From the NCBI GenBank assembly GCA_022984795.1, contig JALIHJ010000006.1, positions 275,177 through 339,176 of the forward strand: DNA of 64,000 bases, written 5' to 3'. A model generated the notes under the pieces. That model did not search any database, was not told where the DNA came from, and saw nothing but the letters and a program-made list of their open reading frames with translations. This stretch comes from Fabrea salina (taxonomy: Eukaryota; Ciliophora; Heterotrichea; Heterotrichida; Fabreidae). The translations under genes and the position numbers were made by a program. Positions 18,884 to 28,141 of this stretch are shown in pieces; within the stretch, counting starts at the first letter, position 1; each line of letters opens with the position of its first letter.

Positions 18884-19297
18884 ATGACAACTTTTAAGCA
18901 GGCTAAAGAAAAAGGTCAGCCCTGGCCCCAGGGCCCTGATGACATGTGCCCCTCAAAAGTGCAAAACCAATACCTCTACGGAGGAGGCCGCACTTTCAAA
19001 CTCAAGTTGCTTTTAGGTAACATTTCTGTGGCTTGGTTGGCCGGAACCGTTTATCTAGACAAGTACCTCACAAAGAACAGGCACATGGTCAAGCAAAACT
19101 ACTTTTTGGAACGTTTATGCCTCAACTCTGTGCGATACATGTGGCCAGTCTTCTTTGTACTGTGGTTTGGACTTCCTCACAGTCAGTGGTTGTATTGGAA
19201 GATCCTTGACTTGGCTGTAGGAGCCAAACCCCTGACAAGGGACCCCAGACCTAACTGGAAGCCTGATGAAGGCATTTTAGCCAAACTCGAGCAGTAA
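18884..19297 (+). CDS. Unknown protein with two hydrophobic helices, 137 aa
   Basis: Starts MTTFKQAKEKGQPWPQGPDDM. Two hydrophobic stretches, about 43-62 (LKLLLGNISVAWLAGTVYL) and about 87-108 (YMWPVFFVLWFGLPHSQWLYW), and a C-terminal KPLTRDPRPNWKPDEG. The Trp/Tyr-rich, small, two-helix form resembles accessory subunits of mitochondrial membrane complexes in protists, but there is no specific match. Only 3 bp separate it from the upstream stop. Confidence 0.65.
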   Translation: MTTFKQAKEKGQPWPQGPDDMCPSKVQNQYLYGGGRTFKLKLLLGNISVAWLAGTVYLDKYLTKNRHMVKQNYFLERLCLNSVRYMWPVFFVLWFGLPHSQWLYWKILDLAVGAKPLTRDPRPNWKPDEGILAKLEQ

Positions 19298-19305
19298 CTA
19301 ACCAG

Positions 19306-19590
19306 TTATATTTTTAAGAACTGAGTATTTGGGAAGTAGACTCCTTCTCCGTACTGCGTTGACTTGTCTTGGGTGGGAACAGGTTCTTTTTTATCTTGTT
19401 TCTGAGCTAGCTTCAAACTTGCCTCTTTCAAAAAGTACTTTTGTGCGTGACTCCTTACTTGGGTGGGACTGCGTGTTTTGACCAGAGAGGAGATTTTTTT
19501 CCAGTTTCTTCCAAACAGAGAAAGTCCATCTAAAAACAAAGACTGTTCTTTAGCAGTCCACCTGCCTGACTTGCAGTTTGAGTAGTTCAT
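19306..19590 (-). CDS. SHAQKYF-class Myb/SANT protein, 94 aa
   Basis: A single Myb/SANT repeat (about residues 9-55) with spaced Trp residues (GRWTAKEQ, RNWKKISS) and the diagnostic SHAQKYFLK at its end. This class binds DNA in plants, amoebae and ciliates and usually acts as a transcription factor. The tail (56-94) is polar. No other domain is present, so it is among the smallest proteins of this type. It converges on the two-helix gene with 8 bp between. Confidence 0.9.
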   Translation of the reverse strand: MNYSNCKSGRWTAKEQSLFLDGLSLFGRNWKKISSLVKTRSPTQVRSHAQKYFLKEASLKLAQKQDKKEPVPTQDKSTQYGEGVYFPNTQFLKI

Positions 19591-19640
19591 AGATTTAAAT
19601 TATACAAGATACACAATATGGCAGGATCTTATTTACAAAC

Positions 19641-20099
19641 TTACAAGAGTCCAGAAGTGTAGGGTTTGAAGTTAAGTGCTTCTCTGGCAGTAGTGGTGCA
19701 AACTACTCTTGGGTTGAGTTTAAGGGGCTTGGCTTTGCTTTCCCAGTTAGTTTCTGTTGCGTTCCACAACTCCTGAGTGTTTTGTTGTCTGTAGAGTTCT
19801 TCAAAAAACACTTCATTAACTCTTAAGTCAAAGTCTGTTTCGTTATGCACAACCAACAAAGAATGGGGACCTAGTTCTAAAGGGCAACAAAAGTTCTCGA
19901 AAGCAGGAGTTTTTCCTTCAAACCTGACGACTCCGTTTAGCTTAACCTTTTTTTTGTTGGTGAACTTGCTGTTTAAGAACTCCACTGAAACCTCTTTGTG
20001 GTCGATTCTGAGTTTCCAAAAGTAACGCGTTTTGCTGTGTTTGAAAGTCTTTCCAATTTGGTCTTTTTGGCAGTAAAGAGCTTGTATAGGACTTGACAT
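19641..20099 (-). CDS. FAIM-like beta-sandwich protein, 152 aa
   Basis: The region about 25-105 has alternating strands (YFWKLRIDHKEVSVEFLNSKF, VKLNGVVRFEGK, LGPHSLLVVHNETDFDLRVN) similar in layout to FAIM domains. FAIM proteins are implicated in protein-aggregate handling in animals; nothing here proves that role. The C-terminus (110-152) is polar and unrelated to FAIM. Divergent from the coiled-coil gene at 20135 (35 bp). Confidence 0.6.
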   Translation of the reverse strand: MSSPIQALYCQKDQIGKTFKHSKTRYFWKLRIDHKEVSVEFLNSKFTNKKKVKLNGVVRFEGKTPAFENFCCPLELGPHSLLVVHNETDFDLRVNEVFFEELYRQQNTQELWNATETNWESKAKPLKLNPRVVCTTTAREALNFKPYTSGLL

Positions 20100-20134
20100 G
20101 TTTATAAGCTGTTTCTATATAATTTTGACTAACT

Positions 20135-21286
20135 ATGTCTGAAAGCGACCAGGAAAGGAACTACTTGAAGCAGATGGTTGGAATCAAAAGCGAAAGAGAC
20201 AACCTGAAACGCAGCAACCAGTACTACGTAAAACAAGTAAGCCAAATGGAAGTTAAAATCAGCGAACTCAAAGCAATGCTCCAGGCAAAGGACTCTGAAA
20301 TACAGTACTATAAAAATAAACTACTCCACCTCGAAGAAGAAAACAGCCGAGCAATGACAGACACCATGGAAATGTCTTCGCGCTCCATTCACGAGTTAGA
20401 ATCCAAACTCGTAATGCTTGAAGAAGAAAACGAACACCTTAAGTCCCTAACTAACAACTCAGACATACTTGACCTCAAAGTGCAACTTGAACACGCCTTG
20501 CTAATGAAAGACACCTTTGAAGAAAAGTACCGCGAAGCCAGACACGAACTCCTGAAAAACGAAGCCTTGGATGAGTCCAACAGAAGCCTGCAAGAAAAAC
20601 CCAAACTCCAAAAAGAGACCCAAGTCTCTCAGGAAAACTACAAACTCAAACAAGAACTCCAACAACTCAAACAAGAACTCCAACAACTCAAAAACTCAAA
20701 TAACGAACTTTCCCAACAAAACAACCAGCTCCAACAAAAGCACACACAAGTCACTAAAGAAAAAGAAAACCTAGCTAAAGACAAAAACAGGCTTTCTGAA
20801 GAGTTTTCTCAACTCGAAAGACAACTAGAAGAAGTCACACAGGAAAAACTCCACTCAGAAGCCAAACTCCTGGAACTCAAAAAGGACTCTGTTTTCTTCC
20901 AACCTGAACACATGGAAAAGCAGAACTACTTCCGTCACACCGAACCTAGTTTCGAAGAGTTCGAAACCTTCCACAGACCCAAGACTCAAAGGTCAGGCGA
21001 GTTCTACTCAACCTCCAGCACTCCTTCACAGAAAAAAGCAGCTTTTCCAAACGTCCAGATTCCCCAACAGTCCCCTACAAGACCAAGAATGCTCAAAGAT
21101 TTAAAAAAGTCCTCTACTTCTTCCTTGTCTTCTTACAATCAAACTTCTGTCAACAAGCCAGTAGACTTTGTTCCTAGTTTTATGCGTGCTAAAAAACCCA
21201 TGCACAAAAACCACGTGATTGACCTAGACGGCAGTGGGCCTGACTCTTTTGCTGACGACTTTCCTGATGAGGATGAGCTTGCTTAA
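20135..21286 (+). CDS. Long coiled-coil protein, 383 aa
   Basis: Residues about 5-255 are nearly continuous coiled coil, including a short tandem repeat, KQELQQLKQELQQLK (about 170-186). The C-terminal third is Ser/Pro-rich and basic with a terminal acidic cluster (DDFPDEDELA). A structural or basal-body role is plausible but not shown. The stop TAA (21284-21286) overlaps the stop of the convergent gene on the other strand, the two together reading TTAA. Confidence 0.8.
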   Translation: MSESDQERNYLKQMVGIKSERDNLKRSNQYYVKQVSQMEVKISELKAMLQAKDSEIQYYKNKLLHLEEENSRAMTDTMEMSSRSIHELESKLVMLEEENEHLKSLTNNSDILDLKVQLEHALLMKDTFEEKYREARHELLKNEALDESNRSLQEKPKLQKETQVSQENYKLKQELQQLKQELQQLKNSNNELSQQNNQLQQKHTQVTKEKENLAKDKNRLSEEFSQLERQLEEVTQEKLHSEAKLLELKKDSVFFQPEHMEKQNYFRHTEPSFEEFETFHRPKTQRSGEFYSTSSTPSQKKAAFPNVQIPQQSPTRPRMLKDLKKSSTSSLSSYNQTSVNKPVDFVPSFMRAKKPMHKNHVIDLDGSGPDSFADDFPDEDELA

Positions 21287-22005
21287 TTTAACAGAGACCT
21301 TAATCTTTTTTTGTTGGAAGTAATTATCTTTTCGAACTTGAATTTGCGTTCAAGGTCCCCTTGATACTTAGCAGACCCTTCGTTCATGTAGTCTTGGGTT
21401 CCGCTTTTTTGTTTTCGGTGGACTTCAAAATGTCTAGGTTTGCGCACTAAAAAGCGTCTTTTGAAGCCAAGTTCTTTTTCTAGGTACTTCTGCATCTTCT
21501 TTTGCAAAGTGATTTTTTCTCTGTAGTTGGTTTCGTTGAGTGACTGAGAAACTTCATTTCTGTTAATCTTGGGCAAAATTTCTTTGTTCTGACTAGAAGG
21601 TGAGTGTGAATTTTCTCCAAATTTTCTTTTGTTTACTCTGAAAGCTTCGTGCAAAGGGTGCTTTTTGATGGAGTCAAAAGTTAAGTTGAGTTTGCTTTCG
21701 GGGGTCTTGATTTGTTCTATGGTTTTTTGCACCTCAAGTTTTGTTTTGATGTTTTTTTGGTGGCGCTTGTCAATGTATTTCTGTAACTTGCTGTTCTGAG
21801 TCAAGGAATTAATGCGAGCCTTTTTGATCAAGAGTTCAGTTTCCTTCAACAAGTTGTTACTTTGCTTTAGGTTACTTAAACTCCGGACTGAAGCTTGTTC
21901 CCTTTCGGTTTTGGCGTGGTTTCTGATTGACTCACACTGCTCTAAGAGTTGGTCTAGGTCTAGTTTTAAGTTCTGGGCTTTGGGCTTTTTCTTATTTAGC
22001 TTCAT
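21283..22005 (-). CDS. Basic coiled-coil protein, 240 aa
   Basis: Lys-rich helical protein (MKLNKKKPKAQNLKLDLDQLLEQCES) with two predicted coils (about 18-85 and 150-190). No family recognised. Its TAA (complement of 21283-21285) shares two bases with the stop of the convergent gene, so the two coding regions meet in the palindrome TTAA. Confidence 0.7.
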   Translation of the reverse strand: MKLNKKKPKAQNLKLDLDQLLEQCESIRNHAKTEREQASVRSLSNLKQSNNLLKETELLIKKARINSLTQNSKLQKYIDKRHQKNIKTKLEVQKTIEQIKTPESKLNLTFDSIKKHPLHEAFRVNKRKFGENSHSPSSQNKEILPKINRNEVSQSLNETNYREKITLQKKMQKYLEKELGFKRRFLVRKPRHFEVHRKQKSGTQDYMNEGSAKYQGDLERKFKFEKIITSNKKRLRSLLN

Positions 22006-22140
22006 TTTCTTAAAATCTACTAGTTACCATAAACGTTTATTTAAATATTAGTCCCTCTTAGCAACTTGCAAAGCAACAACTAACTCATATTAGTTGAATT
22101 TAAAATAGCATTGGCCAAAATTTTAAAAATTAAATTCCAG

Positions 22141-22761
22141 ATGGAAACAAAATCATTGGACTGCCTAGGAGAAAAAACAACACACATATACACTCCTGTC
22201 CCCTACAGGGCTTACAGAACCCCTGTGACTTCTCCTGCGTTCGGGTTGCCTTATTGCCATAAATCATTGTCTCCCTCAGGAGCTTTTCAAAAAGTGAAAA
22301 GTTTTCCCTTCAAACTGTTTCCCCTAAATCTAGGGGTTCTGAAAATGACACAAGACCAACCGGAAGAGGCACTGCTGTCCCTCTCTGCCGGAAAGCCCTT
22401 CAAGAGACCTCGCACCAGCTGCAATTGCGTCAAGTCCAAATGCCTTAAGCTGTACTGCGAGTGCTTTTCTTCAGGACAAACGTGTGTGGGATGTAACTGC
22501 ACAGGCTGCCACAACTCTGAAGAGTTCGACGAACAAAGACGCCAAGCTGTAACAAATGTACTCGACAGGAACCCCCAGGCTTTCAAACCCAAAGTCAGGA
22601 CTGTACTCCACAACGGGTCCCACCACTTACTCAACGGCAAAGGCTGCAGCTGTTCTAAGTCCGGCTGCATGAAAAAGTACTGTGAATGTTTTCAACTAGG
22701 AGCTCCGTGTACTACCTTTTGCAGGTGCAAAGGTTGCAAAAACCAAACCATAATTCCTTAA
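22141..22761 (+). CDS. CXC/CRC-domain DNA-binding protein (tesmin/TSO1/LIN54-like), 206 aa
   Basis: Two CXC modules rich in paired cysteines: RPRTSCNCVKSKCLKLYCECF...CNCTGCHN (about 88-128) and GCSCSKSGCMKKYCECF...CRCKGCKN (about 164-203). They are joined by a linker containing RNPQAFKPK, the conserved RNPxAFxPK of CRC proteins. These zinc-binding domains recognise CHR-type promoter elements of cell-cycle genes. ATG at 22141 is used because the upstream extension has no ATG. The neighbouring gene is a Cdc20/Cdh1 activator, a suggestive but possibly chance pairing. Confidence 0.92.
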   Translation: METKSLDCLGEKTTHIYTPVPYRAYRTPVTSPAFGLPYCHKSLSPSGAFQKVKSFPFKLFPLNLGVLKMTQDQPEEALLSLSAGKPFKRPRTSCNCVKSKCLKLYCECFSSGQTCVGCNCTGCHNSEEFDEQRRQAVTNVLDRNPQAFKPKVRTVLHNGSHHLLNGKGCSCSKSGCMKKYCECFQLGAPCTTFCRCKGCKNQTIIP

Positions 22762-22797
22762 GTAATTAGGGTTAGCATTCAAAAGGGGGACTTAATA

Positions 22798-24021
22798 ATG
22801 TTTAAAACTCCCAAGAAGTCTTTCCAGGTGCAAACTAACACCCAACACACTGGAGGCAGATACATCCCCAACCGCGTATCTTCTACACTCAGCGGTTTCA
22901 CTAAGTCCGAACCACTTCCTAACAAACTCTCTTACTCCAAGATTTTAGAGTCCTTGCTGCCTCTCCCTACTAACTTGTTAAATTACAAACCCCTTCCTGT
23001 ATCTAGTCCAGACATTTCATCTAGTTTTTCTACCCTACTTCCTCTCCGAAGCTACTTGCCCAGACAAGTCCCCCACTCTCCCTACAAAATCCTAGACGCT
23101 CCAGGCTTCCCAGATGACTATTACTTGAACATTCTGGACTGGGGTCCCAACAACCAAATTGCAGCAGGCTTGGCACAAAACGTGTTTATACTCCACCCAA
23201 TCACGGGAAAAGTAACTAAGTTCTGCAACTTGCAAAACCCAGTTACCTCTCTAAGTTTCAACTCCTCTGGAAACCAGCTAGCCGTTGGAACTTCTTCAGG
23301 AAGTGTCTTGGTTTACGACACCCAAGTGGGCAGAGTTACTTCAAGTTTCTACTCCCACAGTGACCGTGTGGGAGTTCTTTCCTGGAACAGCACTGTAATC
23401 AGTTCAGGGTCTGCAGATCACAACATTTCACACAGCGACTCTAGGTCCAAAGACACCTTTGCCAAGTTCCAGTTCCACAAAGACGAAGTTTGTGGCTTGA
23501 AGTGGAACGCAGACGGAAGACTAGTAGCTTCAGGGGGCAACGACAACACTGTAGTTTTGTGGAGCATCAGGCACTCACGCCCGGTGTTTAAGTTCACAGA
23601 GCACACTGCTGCAGTAAAAGCACTGGCTTGGTCTCCCCACAAGTATTGTGAGCTTGCTTCAGGCGGAGGCAGTTCTGATAAAACTATTCGGGTCTGGGAC
23701 ACGCAAACCCTCACTAAGTCCTGTGCTGTTAACACTCAGTCGCAAATCTGCAGTTTGGTTTTTTCGAACACAAGCAACGAGCTAGTCTCAGCCCACGGAC
23801 CTCCCCAAAACGAAATAGCTGTTTGGGAACTGCCTGGAATGCAGAAAGTAGGCGTTATGCTAGGGCACTCAAGCAGAGTTTTGCACCTTGCCTTGTCTCC
23901 AGATTCCAAGTCTCTTCTTTCGGGTTCTGGAGACGAAACCCTAAGGTTCTGGAAAGTCTTTTCCTGCACCAAAAACACAGAATTGAAATGGATGATTCCA
24001 TCCGAGCATTTCCCTAGATAA
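22798..24021 (+). CDS. Cdc20/Cdh1-type APC/C activator, 407 aa
   Basis: Residues about 100-395 form the seven-bladed WD40 propeller (KILDAPGFPDDYYLNILDWG, then SGSADHNI, ASGGNDNTVVLWS, ASGGGSSDKTIRVWD). These are the Cdc20/Fizzy family features, with substrate-recognition sequence typical of Cdh1. The N-terminal C-box is degenerate (GGRYIPNR instead of DRxIP), and the last residues are HFPR rather than the IR tail that docks on the APC/C. Either these anchors are divergent in this lineage, or this is a specialised paralogue. It is 36 bp after the CXC gene. Confidence 0.9.
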   Translation: MFKTPKKSFQVQTNTQHTGGRYIPNRVSSTLSGFTKSEPLPNKLSYSKILESLLPLPTNLLNYKPLPVSSPDISSSFSTLLPLRSYLPRQVPHSPYKILDAPGFPDDYYLNILDWGPNNQIAAGLAQNVFILHPITGKVTKFCNLQNPVTSLSFNSSGNQLAVGTSSGSVLVYDTQVGRVTSSFYSHSDRVGVLSWNSTVISSGSADHNISHSDSRSKDTFAKFQFHKDEVCGLKWNADGRLVASGGNDNTVVLWSIRHSRPVFKFTEHTAAVKALAWSPHKYCELASGGGSSDKTIRVWDTQTLTKSCAVNTQSQICSLVFSNTSNELVSAHGPPQNEIAVWELPGMQKVGVMLGHSSRVLHLALSPDSKSLLSGSGDETLRFWKVFSCTKNTELKWMIPSEHFPR

Positions 24022-24031
24022 TATTTATAAC

Positions 24032-24655
24032 ATGGACAAAGAAAAAAACCTTATGCTCAAAGTACTTAAGGACATTTCCCAGCCAACTCCCCAACTTCCG
24101 CAAAAGCGCAAACCCTCCACTGGAGTCTCTACTAACTGGAAGAAAAACCCCAACTACCGGGCCACTAAAAAACACACATCTCTGCCCTATGTTGCTTTGG
24201 ACTGCGAAATGGTCAGCACTGAAAAAGACCCTAACACCCTAGCGCAAGTGGCAATAGTGGACTTTGATGGCCACGTGCTTTTGAACGAGTACGTAAAGCC
24301 TGACTCAGAAGTCAAGAACTACCGAAGCTCCATTACAGGAATCAGGTCCAAGCACCTGAAAAACGCCAAGTCATTTCCACAAGTCCAGGCTTTAGTCAAA
24401 AACATTATTGAAGACAAAATAGTAGTGGGACACTCTATTTCCCACGACTTAAAAGCTTTGGACCTGCAACTAGACCAAGAAAAAGTTAGAGACACCCAGA
24501 AGTTGTTTAAGGCCAAAACCCAAGTCAAAGCAGTGAGTTTGCAGAAGCTTTCTTTTGACGTGCTGGGCAAAGTGATCCAGTTAGGGAAGCACTGTCCTGT
24601 TGAAGACGCTCGTTCTACTATTCAAATTTTCAAAGCCCTTTTTCTGCATAAGTAA
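24032..24655 (+). CDS. REXO4: REXO4-like DEDDh 3'-5' RNA exonuclease, 207 aa
   Basis: Contains the four exonuclease motifs: DCEMV (D57, E59), GHSISHDLKAL, and HCPVEDARST with the catalytic His and Asp. NTLAQVAIVDFDG follows motif I, as in the REX4/ISG20 branch. The family trims rRNA precursors in the nucleolus. The N-terminus is basic and disordered. It lies 10 bp after Cdc20 and 8 bp before VPS35L, all on the + strand. Confidence 0.9.
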   Translation: MDKEKNLMLKVLKDISQPTPQLPQKRKPSTGVSTNWKKNPNYRATKKHTSLPYVALDCEMVSTEKDPNTLAQVAIVDFDGHVLLNEYVKPDSEVKNYRSSITGIRSKHLKNAKSFPQVQALVKNIIEDKIVVGHSISHDLKALDLQLDQEKVRDTQKLFKAKTQVKAVSLQKLSFDVLGKVIQLGKHCPVEDARSTIQIFKALFLHK

Positions 24656-24663
24656 GAGATAAA

Positions 24664-27231
24664 ATGGAAATTGCTTCTTGGCAAACAAGGAGAAGAAACT
24701 ACATCCTCGAAAACTCCAAAGCTAAAGTGCAACTCACTCAAACAGACAAACAGCCCCTAGCTGTGACTAAACTCCAAAAAGAAATCCCTGACCCTCTTGG
24801 CATCTTTGGTCCCGTCAAAGTCAAACAGGAATTTACTGAAAACCCCAAAGAAGACCCTTCTCAGTACTGGTCCCACCTCACTCAAGTTGTTTCTTCTAAG
24901 TTCGAAAGTTCTTCTCAGTTCAAAATAGCAACTAACACCCAGGAAGTCCCTGAGTCCAGAACAGTCTCCCCAACTTACTCGCGACTAGAAGTTCTGCAGG
25001 CCTCCAAAAAACCCAAAGACGAGTTTTCATACGTTTCACACCAGGAGTTCCTGGCCCACATTGAAATGCTCTGTAGGGAAATGGAACAAGCTTGGTCACT
25101 CAACGACCGCGTGAAAACTCTTAAGTTAGTTATTCAGACCGTGAAAATGATGAGGGACGTGGTGAACACTTCCCACTACCCAGCTGTTTTCTTCAGTGCT
25201 ATGAAGATGCTTGACAACTTTGAACACCTAGTTTACAACCGGTTGTTTTCAATAGCCTTCAGTGGAGCAGCTTCTGAAGAGTTTTTGCCAAACCAAGTAA
25301 ACGAAGAAGCTAAGGACACTGCCAACAACTGGTTTTTGAAAATATCCTGCATAAGAGAGTTGCAGCCCAGAATCTTTGTAGAAATAGCTTTGTTGAAGTG
25401 CTACAGGTTTAAGTGGATTGACAAGTACCCAGAAGTAATGACAAGGCTAGTTCACCAAATAAGAGGAATAGGCAACCCTATTATGTCCTGCTACGCAGGA
25501 ATGTACCTTGCTTTACAAACAGTCAAACTCAACCTTAAAAGCAAAGACCACTTGGACTTGCTGCTCCAGGACCTGTGTGAGTTTGTGTCTTTGGTTTCCC
25601 AAGAACAGTACGAGATTTGTAAACCTGCCCTTCAGTGGTTGTTTTACTGTGTAAGTTACAATTCACAGCCTGAATTGATTGTTGAAATAGTGGAAAAACT
25701 CAGACCTAGCATTGAAAGGAAACCTATACTTCTGGGTTTAATCATTGAGGAATTTCCTTCTCACCAAGTTACTTCGCACATAAATTTCTTTATGGAAATC
25801 TTTAACAACGTGCAGAACCCCAACGACATCATGAAAGTAGCTATTTCGCTTACAAAAGCCGTTTACAACTCAAGCATGTCCAAAAGCATCCTTAAAGTGC
25901 TTAATTTGGTTTGGGACAAAATCAACGAGAACTCTCAGTCTCAGTTGGAACTCTACGTAGAAGCAGTGGAAATCTTCATCCAAATCATGCTTAAGCACGA
26001 CTACTTGTCACAAGCCAACTCTGTGATCAAAGACTTTATTTCAAACTTGAAGTCCAAAAAGTCCCAAGTTCCTGAAAGTTTGGAAAAAATCATGAGGACA
26101 CTTTTGCTTTACTCAAAGAACTTCTCTACTTTGCTGTCGATTGAGGACTTCCTGTCCATCCTAGACGAGTTTCCTCTGAAGAAAAAAACTGAACTTTGCC
26201 ACAAAATAGTTGAACACTACGCACGTGACGAAATCAAAATGGAAGTTTCCAACCCCTTCATGATCCATACACTGTTTACTGTTATGAGGATAGTCCACGA
26301 CAGCATTGACTTCAGAGAAAGCAGTCCTGAGTACATCAAACGCATTTCACAACTAATTTGCAGCTTCCTGAAAAACCTCAACTTCGGAAAGAACTTGGAA
26401 CAGCACCTAAACGTGCTTTCTGAAGCAAGAGCTAGTTTCTCAAGTATGGAGATGGTCATGGAAACTCTAATCCAGGCTTCCTTGGAAATCTGCATGCGTG
26501 CTCACCAGTTCGTGAAGGGCAAACATAACTTAAAAACACTAGCTTTCCTCAAAGCTTGCATTTCCTACGCACATATCACTATTCCCTCTTTGGAAGACTT
26601 GCCTACTCAGTTCAAGCTTTTCGTGCTTTCTAGCCAAGTTGCACTTGTCAACGGACTCATAGGAGAAGCTGAAGCTCTAGTGAAAGCTGCGGTTTCTTTG
26701 ATTCCTGAACTAGAAAAAACAATCCATGAAATAGAACCCAGCATCCATTCACTAGTTTCCCAAATGGTGTTTCTTCCCGAAAACCCTGCTTCAACCAGTG
26801 GGTTCCTTCTCCCTGCCAACGGACTCTTCAACTCCATCAGAGACCTCCACAAAAACCAAACTCCCCTCAAAGTGAGAGTCTTAATTAGCTTGATGCGTTA
26901 CTTAAACACTCAAACCCAACTGAGACTGCCTGCCACTATTTTCAGAGTGGACTCCAACGACAAACTTATGTCCGGAAACGAACAGTTTGCAAAAGACCTC
27001 AGAGAGCTTTTGTCAGTAGTTGTGGAGGAACTCATGGAAATACTCAGTCAAATCTACGAAGCCAAAGACCTGTCCCAGGAAAACCTAGAACTCATAGTTT
27101 CAATCTACATGGCCCTCGAGGACGTGTATGACAGAGAGGAGACCTCCCAACTTGACGCTTTGCTCACCAGAATGGCCCAGTTCTGCAAGCAGAAAAAACC
27201 TGAAGCTTATATCGTTAAGTATCTCAACTAA
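24664..27231 (+). CDS. VPS35L: VPS35L, retriever complex scaffold, 855 aa
   Basis: Scaffold of the endosomal retriever complex, which recycles membrane proteins with the CCC complex. The N-terminal PLGIFGPVKVKQEF leader and the diagnostic RLVHQIRGIGNPIMSCYAGMYLALQ distinguish it from VPS35 (retromer). The rest is a helical solenoid of alpha repeats throughout (about 120-850). Length is close to the animal homologue's. The 3' end converges on the Kelch gene with 9 bp between. Confidence 0.9.
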   Translation: MEIASWQTRRRNYILENSKAKVQLTQTDKQPLAVTKLQKEIPDPLGIFGPVKVKQEFTENPKEDPSQYWSHLTQVVSSKFESSSQFKIATNTQEVPESRTVSPTYSRLEVLQASKKPKDEFSYVSHQEFLAHIEMLCREMEQAWSLNDRVKTLKLVIQTVKMMRDVVNTSHYPAVFFSAMKMLDNFEHLVYNRLFSIAFSGAASEEFLPNQVNEEAKDTANNWFLKISCIRELQPRIFVEIALLKCYRFKWIDKYPEVMTRLVHQIRGIGNPIMSCYAGMYLALQTVKLNLKSKDHLDLLLQDLCEFVSLVSQEQYEICKPALQWLFYCVSYNSQPELIVEIVEKLRPSIERKPILLGLIIEEFPSHQVTSHINFFMEIFNNVQNPNDIMKVAISLTKAVYNSSMSKSILKVLNLVWDKINENSQSQLELYVEAVEIFIQIMLKHDYLSQANSVIKDFISNLKSKKSQVPESLEKIMRTLLLYSKNFSTLLSIEDFLSILDEFPLKKKTELCHKIVEHYARDEIKMEVSNPFMIHTLFTVMRIVHDSIDFRESSPEYIKRISQLICSFLKNLNFGKNLEQHLNVLSEARASFSSMEMVMETLIQASLEICMRAHQFVKGKHNLKTLAFLKACISYAHITIPSLEDLPTQFKLFVLSSQVALVNGLIGEAEALVKAAVSLIPELEKTIHEIEPSIHSLVSQMVFLPENPASTSGFLLPANGLFNSIRDLHKNQTPLKVRVLISLMRYLNTQTQLRLPATIFRVDSNDKLMSGNEQFAKDLRELLSVVVEELMEILSQIYEAKDLSQENLELIVSIYMALEDVYDREETSQLDALLTRMAQFCKQKKPEAYIVKYLN

Positions 27232-27240
27232 TTATTTAAT

Positions 27241-28092
27241 TCAAAGCTTCATATACTCTGGCTTCAGAGACTTTACGTGCCAAAAATTAGACTCAAACAC
27301 AAGTATTTGGTCACAACTAGCCTCAATAGCAAAAACTCTGCCTAAGTAAGTCTTAGCTTCAGTGTTGAACCTCCAGTTGCCTTGGGGCAATTGAGGGCCT
27401 TTAAGCAGACTGAAATCTGAAATCTTCAGCCAGTAAGAGTCCCTGCCACCAAATACTAAAATCAAATTAGGTGCAACCCTAGCAAGCCCAACTTCCAAAA
27501 TTGAAACTGGCAGCACTCCCAAAGTTTCCCACTGGTTTTCCTCTGGCAAGAATCTTTCGATTTTGTTCATTGCTTCTGGACCTGAGTGTCCCCCCATTAC
27601 AAGTATTTGGGACTCAGTAGCTAAAGCAGTGGAGTTCCTTCTGCCTTGTGGAATAGAGTTTAAAGTCCTCCACTCTGCTTCTTCGAAACTGTACTTTTCA
27701 ACAGTAGTCACTATTAAGTTTTTGTCATTGCACCCTGAAATAATGTAAACTTCGCTTTTGTAAGCAGCAATAGCAAAGTCTGAACGGGGAGATGTCAGGT
27801 CTGCAAGACGCTTAGGAGTCCAAGTACTACTAGGTATAAAGTAACAGTTAAGTATCCCAACTCTGGGACGCAAACACCCTCCGCCCACAAAAATGTCTTT
27901 TCCTACCCAGCAGAAACCAAAGCCAGGCCCTAGGTTTATATTGACTGCTTGCTCTGTGTAAGTGCCTTTTTCAATGCTGTAAATTCCTAAAGTAGGAGTC
28001 CCATTGGTACTGAAGTGCACCATTTGGTCTAAGCTGTTGGGAAAAGAGTACTCACTTACGCACGAAATTCTGGAGTTAGCTCCACAGCCCAT
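27241..28092 (-). CDS. Kelch-repeat beta-propeller with a possible lipidated N-terminus, 283 aa
   Basis: At least four Kelch-like repeats (VYIISGCNDKNL, ILVMGGHSGPE, LILVFGGRDSYW and others), giving a small propeller-like protein. The N-terminus MGCGANSRISC has Gly2 and Cys3, the pattern of an N-myristoylation plus palmitoylation site, suggesting membrane anchorage. The function and binding partner are unknown. It is tandem with the next minus-strand gene, which also begins MGC. Confidence 0.75.
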   Translation of the reverse strand: MGCGANSRISCVSEYSFPNSLDQMVHFSTNGTPTLGIYSIEKGTYTEQAVNINLGPGFGFCWVGKDIFVGGGCLRPRVGILNCYFIPSSTWTPKRLADLTSPRSDFAIAAYKSEVYIISGCNDKNLIVTTVEKYSFEEAEWRTLNSIPQGRRNSTALATESQILVMGGHSGPEAMNKIERFLPEENQWETLGVLPVSILEVGLARVAPNLILVFGGRDSYWLKISDFSLLKGPQLPQGNWRFNTEAKTYLGRVFAIEASCDQILVFESNFWHVKSLKPEYMKL

Positions 28093-28141
28093 TATCTGTT
28101 TTAAATAAATTAATTTTCATAATACGGACAAATGTGACAAT

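Noticed and set aside
18844-18890. Fusion of the 68-aa and 137-aa genes by an intron
   Set aside because: The only GT...AG candidate is 22 nt and does not fit the intron rule; each has its own ATG.
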